The translations under genes were made by a program, and so were the position numbers. 64,000 bases of DNA from Chryseobacterium sp. G0186 (GTDB taxonomy: Bacteria; Bacteroidota; Bacteroidia; Flavobacteriales; Weeksellaceae): assembly GCF_003815675.1 (NCBI RefSeq), contig NZ_CP033918.1, positions 4,216,001 to 4,280,000 of the forward strand. The letters run 5' to 3'. The notes beneath the pieces were generated by a model that ran no database searches, was not told the DNA's origin, and saw only the letters and a list, made by a program, of their open reading frames with translations. The stretch's first letter is position 1. Every line of letters begins with the position of its first letter. Below are positions 25,400 through 32,005 of the stretch, one piece after another.

Positions 25400-26842
25400 C
25401 TATTTCTGAGGGATATTCGCTAAAATATCCTTTAAGAAGCTCCAGAATTTCTGAGCAGATGGGATATTTGCTTTTTCGTCAGGAGAGTGAGCCCCTCTGA
25501 TCGTTGGTCCAAAGCTTACCATTTCCATTTCAGGATAATTGGCACCGATGATTCCGCATTCAAGACCTGCGTGGCAAGCCACTACATGAGGCTTCTCATT
25601 AAACTTCTCTGTATAGATCTTTTCCATAACCTGTACGATTTCAGAACCTGGTTTTGGTTTCCACCCCGGGTAAGATCCACTGAATACTACATTCATTCCT
25701 GCTAATTCTGCTACAGATTTCAATTGCTCTGCCGTAGAATATTTAGAAGAATCTACAGATGATCTTGTAAGGTTTAAGATTTTAAGCTCACCACCTTTTA
25801 GTTCAACTCTGGCAACATTGTTAGAGGCTTCCACAAGGTTGGCTACATCCGGACTCATTCTGTATACTCCGTTGTGCAGCGCCTTTAAGGTAAGAATGAT
25901 TTTCTTAGAATCTGCTTCAGATACTGCTTTGTCAGATGAAGTAGAGTTTTCAATATTAATCTGAAGACCTGGTTCTACAGAAGCAAATTCTTCTAAAATT
26001 TCCTTTTTAAGAACAGCAGCTGCTTCAATGAATTCCTGAGCATTTCTTACTGAAATAACAGCTGAACCTTCTCTAGGAATGGCATTTCTTAATCCGCCTC
26101 CGTCAATAGAAACGATTTCAATATTTTGTTTTTCCAATCCAAGATAAAGAAGTCTTCCTAAGATCATATTGGAGTTTCCGAAACCTTTATGGATATCCAT
26201 TCCGGAGTGTCCTCCCTGTAGTCCTTTTACTTCAAGTCTTACAATTTGTCCTTTTGGAGCTTCTACAGCATAATTCTGCGTGATGGTAACATCTACACCT
26301 CCAGCACAACCGATGTCGATCTCATCATCTTCTTCCGTATCCAGGTTCAATAGAATTTCTCCTGTCAGTTGTCCCGGTTTTAATCCTAAAGCACCTGTCA
26401 TTCCCGTTTCTTCATCAATTGTGAATAACGCTTCCAATGCCGGGTGTGGAATATCTGAACTTTCAAGAATAGACATAATCGTAGCAACCCCTAAACCGTT
26501 ATCAGCTCCTAAAGTTGTTCCTTTCGCCTTTACCCAATCCCCATCAATCTCCATTTTGATCCCTTCAGTTTCAAAATCAAAATTAACATCATTGTTTTTC
26601 TGGCAAACCATATCCAGGTGAGACTGAAGTACGATAGACTTACGGTTTTCCATTCCTGCAGTAGCAGGTTTTTTAATGATTACATTTCCTACTTCATCTA
26701 CAGTAGTTTCCAATCCTAGGTCTTCACCAAATCCCTTGATGAAAGCGATTACTTTTTCCTCTTTTTTTGAAGGTCTTGGAACTGCATTTAACTTGGAGAA
26801 GTTTTTCCAGATTATCTGCGGTTCTATGTTAGATAATTCCAT
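25400..26842 (-). CDS. pepD: Aminoacyl-histidine dipeptidase (peptidase M20C)
   Basis: A 480-residue cytosolic dinuclear-zinc dipeptidase. Metal-site residues are visible: H75 and D77 (LQSHLDMVCQ), D114 (GADNGLG), and the catalytic/ligand pair E144-E145 (IDEETG). The second-half signature HAGLECGIIG is present near residue 425. The length equals E. coli PepD (about 485). It splits Xaa-His and other unblocked dipeptides for amino acid recycling. Single gene with a TAAATTTG promoter element. Confidence 0.94.
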   Translation of the reverse strand: MELSNIEPQIIWKNFSKLNAVPRPSKKEEKVIAFIKGFGEDLGLETTVDEVGNVIIKKPATAGMENRKSIVLQSHLDMVCQKNNDVNFDFETEGIKMEIDGDWVKAKGTTLGADNGLGVATIMSILESSDIPHPALEALFTIDEETGMTGALGLKPGQLTGEILLNLDTEEDDEIDIGCAGGVDVTITQNYAVEAPKGQIVRLEVKGLQGGHSGMDIHKGFGNSNMILGRLLYLGLEKQNIEIVSIDGGGLRNAIPREGSAVISVRNAQEFIEAAAVLKKEILEEFASVEPGLQINIENSTSSDKAVSEADSKKIILTLKALHNGVYRMSPDVANLVEASNNVARVELKGGELKILNLTRSSVDSSKYSTAEQLKSVAELAGMNVVFSGSYPGWKPKPGSEIVQVMEKIYTEKFNEKPHVVACHAGLECGIIGANYPEMEMVSFGPTIRGAHSPDEKANIPSAQKFWSFLKDILANIPQK

Positions 26843-26858
26843 TGAATTTTATTTTTCT

Positions 26859-26866
26859 CAAATTTA
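26859..26866 (-). promoter_or_regulatory. -7 element of pepD
   Basis: TAAATTTG on the minus strand, 16 bases before the pepD ATG, so the leader would be only about 10 bases. Confidence 0.55.
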
Positions 26867-26873
26867 CGAAATA

Positions 26874-26906
26874 AAAAATGCTTCCGTGGGATACAGAAGC
26901 ATTTTT
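26874..26906 (-). terminator. Terminator of the LURP-one/lipoprotein operon
   Basis: An 11-bp stem (AAAAATGCTTC/GAAGCATTTTT) with an 11-base loop, downstream of the 26975-27466 gene and just upstream of the pepD promoter. Confidence 0.75.
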
Positions 26907-26974
26907 GTATAGGTTTAGAGTGTAAAATGGTTAAAAAGTAAATTTACTGATCTGCCTTTTTACAATTGGGCTTA

Positions 26975-27466
26975 TTAACATCCACATTCTCCGTAGATCG
27001 GTGTTGTAATAACTGATCCGTCAGGTTTTTCAATGGTAAGAGTACCCTCAAATAAAAGAGCTTCTTCACCTTTGATTTTCTTCCCTTTTACAGAGATTTT
27101 GTAATCATTACTTTCTATTTCCTTGGTCAGTTCTTCATCCACCTCCATATCACTTGAGGAAATAAGATTCATCGCCAGTCTTTTTCCATCCAGCTTCATG
27201 TAAGCGGTTTTTCCTGCATCATCTGCATAGATGTATTTTTCAGCTTCAAAATCAGCTTTATTTCTTGCAAAATAGCATGAACATTCTTTGATCTCTTCGG
27301 GAAATGAAATGGTTTCAATTACAATTTTTCCTGAAGAAATACTGGCTGTTGCAGAATCTTTAGCAATATTTGCAGAATCTACCGGTGTAGATTCGGAAAC
27401 AGTTTCCTTGTCTTTTTTACAAGCTACCAATAGAAATGCAGAAAAGAAAATGATTAGGTATTTCAT
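26975..27466 (-). CDS. Lipoprotein of unknown function, 163 aa
   Basis: Lipoprotein signal MKYLIIFFSAFLLVA followed by Cys 16 (CKKDKETVSES), a Ser/Thr/Asp-rich linker, then a domain beginning at about residue 48 with ISFPEEIKECSCYFARNKADF and ending IYGECGC. The Cys pair CSC and the C-terminal CGC suggest disulfides or metal binding in the periplasm. I do not recognise the family. It follows the LURP-one-like gene by 21 bases and shares its terminator. Confidence 0.65.
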   Translation of the reverse strand: MKYLIIFFSAFLLVACKKDKETVSESTPVDSANIAKDSATASISSGKIVIETISFPEEIKECSCYFARNKADFEAEKYIYADDAGKTAYMKLDGKRLAMNLISSSDMEVDEELTKEIESNDYKISVKGKKIKGEEALLFEGTLTIEKPDGSVITTPIYGECGC

Positions 27467-27487
27467 GTGGTTGTGGTTTTATATTAT

Positions 27488-28093
27488 TTAGCCTCTTGCT
27501 CTTTCAAGAAGGGTCATCATTAATAGGGAAAGGATTACTAAGCTTTCTTCCTCGTCATCAATGTCGATTAATCTATCCAGTTGAAATCTTCTTCCAAAGA
27601 AAGACGGCATTTTTTTCAATTTAAAGTAAGCTTTTCCATCAATACCTGTTACTGTATAAGATGGGTTAAGGAAATATCCGGTAAACATTCCGATGATAGG
27701 AAGTTCGCCTACAAAGCTATCCCAGAATCTTACCCATGCATTGTCTTCCTGTACCTTGAATTTAGGCTGATCATTAGCATCCAGAATATCATAGCTTGAT
27801 TTCCAAAGAGAACGCATTCCTTTTCTTGCTAATCTACCATAATTTTTGTTGTCAACAATATCATTTAAAGAATAAGATGCATTGAAGTCGATCCATTTAT
27901 TTGCTCTGATTCTGAAAAGTTCCTTAGTTTTACTCTCGTCGTTGAATACAACAACATCCTCTTTCAGCTTGAACATTTTCTGACGTACGTATGCTACATA
28001 ATTCCCATTTTTATCAGTAATGTTGAAGTCACTTGCTAATGTAGAGATTTTGAATTTGAAATCCAGTGGATAATTTAGATTTTTAAGTACCAT
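27488..28093 (-). CDS. LURP-one/tubby-like domain protein, 201 aa
   Basis: A cytoplasmic protein with repeated strand units of the form DFNITDKNGNYVAYVRQKMFKLKEDVVVF and YDILDANDQPKFKVQEDNAW, then GYFLNPSYTVTGIDGKAYFKLKKM. This repeated pattern is typical of the LURP-one-like (tubby C-terminal-like) fold, which binds membrane lipids in some members. Bacterial function is not established. It leads a two-gene unit with the lipoprotein at 26975. A TATATTTG element lies upstream. Confidence 0.65.
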   Translation of the reverse strand: MVLKNLNYPLDFKFKISTLASDFNITDKNGNYVAYVRQKMFKLKEDVVVFNDESKTKELFRIRANKWIDFNASYSLNDIVDNKNYGRLARKGMRSLWKSSYDILDANDQPKFKVQEDNAWVRFWDSFVGELPIIGMFTGYFLNPSYTVTGIDGKAYFKLKKMPSFFGRRFQLDRLIDIDDEEESLVILSLLMMTLLERARG

Positions 28094-28122
28094 GTTAGTT
28101 TATTTTTTTCATATTTAAGCTG

Positions 28123-28130
28123 CAAATATA
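28123..28130 (-). promoter_or_regulatory. -7 element of the LURP-one-like operon
   Basis: TATATTTG on the minus strand, 29 bases before the ATG at 28093. The rest of the gap (28131-28367) is AT-rich with no gene. Confidence 0.55.
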
Positions 28131-28367
28131 GCAGTTTTTTTAGAGTTATGGAATATGATAATACGATGTTAGAAGAATAAAACATCATTATGAGACATTG
28201 TGTTTCAATAAAGAATAAGGAGTTCAAAAAAATAGTATTTCCTGTAAATTTTAATACCCTTAATGAATGTTATTTCATAGGTGAAACAGATTGAGCCTTT
28301 TCTTCTAAAATCCTAAATATTTTAAATCTGTAATAGATGTTTTATTCAGTAAACTCACTTCTTATAA

Positions 28368-28401
28368 TTTGCCGTTTTTCCTCAAATAATCCTTATTTTT
28401 G
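28368..28401 (+). promoter_or_regulatory. recR promoter, likely giving a leaderless mRNA
   Basis: TTTG (28368-28371) and TATTTTTG (28394-28401) are 22 bases apart. The recR ATG begins only 5 bases after the -7 element, so transcription should start at or within a base or two of the start codon. Confidence 0.7.
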
Positions 28402-28406
28402 TAATT

Positions 28407-29018
28407 ATGGATTACCCAAGTAAAGTTTTGGCAAAGGCGGTTGATGAGATTTCAGGTTTGCCCGGAATTGGAAGAAAAACAGCTTTGAGGTTAGCATTAC
28501 ATTTATTGAAGCAACCCAGTTCCAGAGCCGTGAGCCTTGGAAATTCCCTGATCAATCTTGTCAATGAAATAAAATATTGTAAAGAATGTCACAATTTTTC
28601 TGATTTTGACATCTGTGAAATTTGCAGTAATGAAAAGAGAAATGGTGAGCTGATTTGTATTGTAGAGGATGTTCGTGATGTGATTGCCATTGAAAATACA
28701 GGGAAATATTCCGGGAAGTATCTGATTCTGGGTGGGAAAATTTCTCCAATGGAAGGAATGGGACCTAGCCAGCTGAATATTCCGAGTATTGAAAGAAAAC
28801 TGAATGAAGGTAAAGTAAAGGAATTTATTTTTGCATTGAGTGCAACGATGGAGGGAGATACAACGGCTTACTATATTTATAAGAAGTTTAAGAATTACAA
28901 TATAAATTTTTCAAGTATAGCCAGAGGAATTTCAGTAGGAGACGAACTGGAGTATGCTGACGAAATTTCGCTTGGAAGATCCATCATCAACAGATTACCA
29001 TACAACGAAAAGGATTAA
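28407..29018 (+). CDS. recR: Recombination protein RecR
   Basis: A 203-residue RecR. The N-terminal helix-hairpin-helix (VDEISGLPGIGRKTALRLALHLL, about 12-34) is followed by the C4 zinc finger C58, C61, C70, C73 and a Toprim domain starting ICIVEDVRDVIAIE. It works with RecO/RecF to load RecA on gapped DNA. The start is fixed by the promoter 5 bases upstream. It is followed after one base by a glycosyltransferase gene. Confidence 0.96.
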   Translation: MDYPSKVLAKAVDEISGLPGIGRKTALRLALHLLKQPSSRAVSLGNSLINLVNEIKYCKECHNFSDFDICEICSNEKRNGELICIVEDVRDVIAIENTGKYSGKYLILGGKISPMEGMGPSQLNIPSIERKLNEGKVKEFIFALSATMEGDTTAYYIYKKFKNYNINFSSIARGISVGDELEYADEISLGRSIINRLPYNEKD

Positions 29019-29019
29019 T

Positions 29020-29853
29020 ATGAAGCTGTCTATTATTATTGTTAACTATAATGTTACCCAATTGCTCAGAAACTGCCTTTTATCAATTCAAAAATATGTA
29101 GAAAAGGTAGAGTATGAAGTGATTGTTATAGATAATGCTTCTACAGACAGTTCTTGGGGTGATCTTATTCCTGAATTTCCCAGTGTCCGCTTTATCTCTT
29201 CAGAAATCAATGGTGGTTTCTCAAAGGCGAATAACCAAGCAATCCAGGAAGCAAAAGGTGAATATCTATTGCTTTTAAATCCTGACACAGAATTAGAGGG
29301 CTTTTATGTAAAGGAACTTCTTGATTTTTCCGATGCACAGCCCGAATTTGGATGCCTTGGAGTGAGAATGCACGATGCAAAGGGCAGTTTTCTGCCTGAA
29401 AGCAAACGTTCTGTACCGGACATGTTCAACTCCTTTGAAAAACTTTTTACCAATCTAAAAAAGAATAACTCCAAGTCTTATTATAGAAATGATATAGAAG
29501 AAGAAGCTATTGCAGAAGTTGAAGTGATTACGGGAGCTTTTTTACTGATAAAAAAAGAAGTTTATAAAAGAATAGGCGGTTTAGATGAGTCCTATTTTAT
29601 GTACGGTGAAGATATTGATCTTTGTTACACCTTATTGAGGGAAGGATATAAGAACTATTATTATGGTAAAGTTTCCATTCTTCATCATAAAGGAGAAAGC
29701 ACTGTGAAAGATGATGTTTATCTCAAAAGGTTTTATGGAGCCATGCAGATCTTTATAGATAAATATTATAAAGATTCGAAGCCGATGCAGTATTCCTTTC
29801 TAAAGGCAGGCTTAAAGCTTCGCCATCAGATCGAGAAAATCAAATTGAAGTAG
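29020..29853 (+). CDS. Glycosyltransferase family 2
   Basis: A 277-residue inverting glycosyltransferase of the GT-A fold, rhamnosyltransferase-like. Motifs are LSIIIVNYNVTQLLRNCL at the N-terminus, VIDNASTDSSW, LLLLNPDTEL (the DxD-equivalent metal site) and GGLDESYFMYGEDIDLCYTL (catalytic ED). I start at ATG 29020, one base after the recR stop (TAAT-ATG); the longer in-frame start lies inside recR. Likely role: surface polysaccharide or glycolipid assembly. Co-transcription with recR is probable but not functionally meaningful. Confidence 0.9.
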   Translation: MKLSIIIVNYNVTQLLRNCLLSIQKYVEKVEYEVIVIDNASTDSSWGDLIPEFPSVRFISSEINGGFSKANNQAIQEAKGEYLLLLNPDTELEGFYVKELLDFSDAQPEFGCLGVRMHDAKGSFLPESKRSVPDMFNSFEKLFTNLKKNNSKSYYRNDIEEEAIAEVEVITGAFLLIKKEVYKRIGGLDESYFMYGEDIDLCYTLLREGYKNYYYGKVSILHHKGESTVKDDVYLKRFYGAMQIFIDKYYKDSKPMQYSFLKAGLKLRHQIEKIKLK

Positions 29854-29914
29854 ATAGATGATAGGATTTGAATTTTCCTTTTGAATGATAATATTGAAAT
29901 ATAATCAAAAATAA

Positions 29915-29940
29915 AAAAGCAACTCCATGGAGTTGCTTTT
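29915..29940. terminator. Bidirectional terminator
   Basis: A 26-base perfect palindrome (AAAAGCAACTCC and complement) lies between the convergent glycosyltransferase and secG genes. Confidence 0.8.
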
Positions 29941-29964
29941 GTTATATGTAGAAAAATAATCTTC

Positions 29965-30324
29965 TTATTTTGCCGGTGTAGCTGGTGCCTGAACCGGAGT
30001 AGTTGTTGTAGAAGAAGCAGGAGCAGATGATTGTTTTGCCGGAGCTTCTTTCTTTGTTGGTAGTTGTTTTGTCGGAGCCGCCTGAGACGGTTTACCAGTA
30101 ATAACAACGCTTAAAAGGATCAGAACAATGATAGTTCCGCCTAGAGTCCATGTTGCTTTTTCCATGAAATCATTGGTTCTTTGTACTCCAAACTGTGCAG
30201 GTGAAGCACCTCCAAAAGTACTGGAAAGACCTCCTCCTTTTGGGTTCTGAGCCATAACGATAATCACCAATAAAACACTGGCAACCATAACAAGAACCAT
30301 CAATAGTGTAAATATAGTATCCAT
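29965..30324 (-). CDS. secG: Preprotein translocase subunit SecG
   Basis: A 119-residue SecG: two transmembrane helices (about 3-22 and 57-76) flanking the conserved cytoplasmic loop VIMAQNPKGGGLSSTFGG and QRTNDFMEKATW. The last 40 residues form a Pro/Ala/Thr/Gln-rich tail, longer than the minimal SecG and common in Flavobacteriia. It assists SecYEG protein export. Single gene, with a TAAATTTG promoter element. Confidence 0.94.
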   Translation of the reverse strand: MDTIFTLLMVLVMVASVLLVIIVMAQNPKGGGLSSTFGGASPAQFGVQRTNDFMEKATWTLGGTIIVLILLSVVITGKPSQAAPTKQLPTKKEAPAKQSSAPASSTTTTPVQAPATPAK

Positions 30325-30349
30325 TAATTCTGATATCTTTTTGAATGGG

Positions 30350-30357
30350 CAAATTTA
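30350..30357 (-). promoter_or_regulatory. -7 element of secG
   Basis: TAAATTTG on the minus strand, 25 bases before the secG ATG. Nothing else is evident between it and 30563. Confidence 0.55.
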
Positions 30358-30562
30358 ATCTTTTTTTATCGAATGACAAAAAAAGATGCGGGTAAATATG
30401 AATCAACTGCGAAAAATTAGAAATAAAACAATGATTTTATACTTAAAAGACGCTCAATGGCTTATAAAAGGATCTGGGAAACTAAAACTGACTCTTTTTT
30501 AATGATTCAATTTTGGTTATAAACCTGCATCATTTACCAGATATGAAAGAAAAATAATAATG

Positions 30563-30596
30563 AAAAAGACTATCCCAAAAATGAGATAGTCTTTTT
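30563..30596 (-). terminator. Terminator of the M16 operon, displaced by the IS
   Basis: A 12-bp stem (AAAAAGACTATC/GATAGTCTTTTT) with a 10-base loop. Before the IS3 insertion it would have lain about 20 bases past the stop of the M16 gene at 32006; it is now 1.4 kb away on the other side of the element. Confidence 0.65.
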
Positions 30597-30648
30597 TTAT
30601 AAAGTAAATGTCTAGTCCTGAAATAGCGATACACAAAAACAAAACGTT

Positions 30649-31083
30649 ATGGAAGAGCAATTAAGGTCAGTGTACATCAAGCGTACACAGAAAGATTACA
30701 GTTTAAGTTTAAAACTTCAAATAGTAAAAGAAGTTGAATCTGGTGAATCGACCATTAGTACTTGTCGCAAGAAATATGGTATACAATCCCACGGGACTAT
30801 TTTAAATTGGCTCAGAAAATATGGTAACTTTGATTGGGAAAACCAAAGACCTTATGCCATGGAAAAGACACCTGAACAACGTATTATGGAATTGGAAGCT
30901 GAAGTTAAGCTTCTTGAAAAACAGAAAGCCTTCTTGGAAAAACAGGCTTATATTGCTGATAAAAAAGCTATATTTTTTGATATGATGATTGATCTTGCAG
31001 AGAAAGAATATCGCATTGATATTCGAAAAAACTCACCACCCGAACAATCGATGACTTCCGCAGTAAGGAAAAAGAAACTTTGA
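30649..31083 (+). CDS. IS3-family transposase OrfA
   Basis: A 144-residue DNA-binding protein with a helix-turn-helix (KLQIVKEVESGESTISTCRKKYGIQSHGTILNWL) followed by a leucine-zipper-like coiled coil (MELEAEVKLLEKQKAFLEKQ). It binds the IS ends. Its last codons (AGG AAA AAG AAA CTT TGA) include an A-rich run at 31069-31077, the likely site of -1 ribosomal frameshifting that makes the OrfAB transposase; orfB is in the -1 frame and open upstream of this point. Confidence 0.88.
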   Translation: MEEQLRSVYIKRTQKDYSLSLKLQIVKEVESGESTISTCRKKYGIQSHGTILNWLRKYGNFDWENQRPYAMEKTPEQRIMELEAEVKLLEKQKAFLEKQAYIADKKAIFFDMMIDLAEKEYRIDIRKNSPPEQSMTSAVRKKKL

Positions 31084-31949
31084 TTTTTACTTGTGGATTG
31101 TTAGGGTTAAATAGACAAATCTATTATAGAAGTATCAAGCGTACAGAAGTTTGTAGGAATAGGGCTTCAGAGGTTGTAGAACTGGTAGAGTGTGTTCGTA
31201 TTAAAATGCCCCGATTAGGAGGCAGAAAACTATATTTTATTTTAAAAGAATCCCTAGGTTCTATCAAAGTAGGAAGAGATAAATTCTTTGACATCCTAAG
31301 AGCGAATCATTTATTGATTGTCCCCAGGAAAAATTACCATGTTACGACCAACTCCCATCATCGCTTCAGAAAGCATAAAAATTTGATTCTGGACTATCAG
31401 ATCACAAAACCCAACCAGGTTTGGGTTGCTGATATTACTTACATAGGGGACAGAAAAAGCCCAAGCTATTTAAGCTTAATAACGGATGCTTATTCCAAGA
31501 AAATAGTGGGACATTTTGTAGCAGATAATTTAAATACAGAAAGTAGTCTTATCGCATTGAAAAGAGCTTTAAAGAAACACAAAGGTATGGTAGGCCCATT
31601 AATTCATCATTCTGATCGTGGCTTACAATACTGCTCGAATGAATATCAGAAAGTCTTGCAAAAACATCAATTAAAATGCAGCATGACACAAAACTCAGAT
31701 CCTTATGAAAATGCAATAGCAGAGAGGATAAATGGTATTTTAAAGCATGAATTTAATATTGATAGACATCATATAAACAATGCGTTAAGAAGAAAATTAG
31801 TGGATGAATCCATTGAAACCTATAATAATCTACGTCCTCATTTTTCAAATTATTATCTAACCCCAAATCAAATGCATAAACAGACAAAAATTAAAATGAG
31901 AACTTATAAAAATAAAAACCAAAGCAAAAGAAAATTTGCTCTGGTTTAA
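31080..31949 (+). CDS. IS3-family transposase OrfB (DDE integrase domain)
   Basis: A 289-residue integrase-core protein. The catalytic triad is visible as D118 (VWVADITYIGD), D179 (HHSDRGLQYCS) and E215 (NAIAERINGILKHE), with the HTH_21-type segment LGGRKLYFILKESLG before it. The only in-frame start is TTG 31080 overlapping the orfA stop, so it is probably made mainly as an OrfAB fusion. Spacing between D and E is typical of the family. Confidence 0.9.
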   Translation: MIFTCGLLGLNRQIYYRSIKRTEVCRNRASEVVELVECVRIKMPRLGGRKLYFILKESLGSIKVGRDKFFDILRANHLLIVPRKNYHVTTNSHHRFRKHKNLILDYQITKPNQVWVADITYIGDRKSPSYLSLITDAYSKKIVGHFVADNLNTESSLIALKRALKKHKGMVGPLIHHSDRGLQYCSNEYQKVLQKHQLKCSMTQNSDPYENAIAERINGILKHEFNIDRHHINNALRRKLVDESIETYNNLRPHFSNYYLTPNQMHKQTKIKMRTYKNKNQSKRKFALV

Positions 31950-32005
31950 TTATTTATTTTTGTCCTATAATCTGTATCAGATTTTCAGGACTAGTCAAAA
32001 TTGTT

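Larger units (their letters stand above)
30609..31997 (+). mobile_element. IS3-family insertion sequence, complete
   Basis: A 1,389-bp element with two overlapping frames (orfA, orfB). The ends begin TG and end CA. The left end TGTCTAGTCCTGAAA...GATACA and the inverted right end TGACTAGTCCTGAAA...GATACA match at about 20 of 25 positions. AAA lies directly outside both ends (30606-30608 and 31998-32000), consistent with a 3-bp target duplication. Both frames are intact, so it may be active. It inserted between secG and the M16 peptidase operon, a few bases after the M16 stop codon. Confidence 0.88.

Noticed and set aside
30609..31997. IS3 insertion disrupting a gene
   Set aside because: The M16 stop codon at 32006-32008 and the secG start region are both intact; only the terminator spacing is altered.
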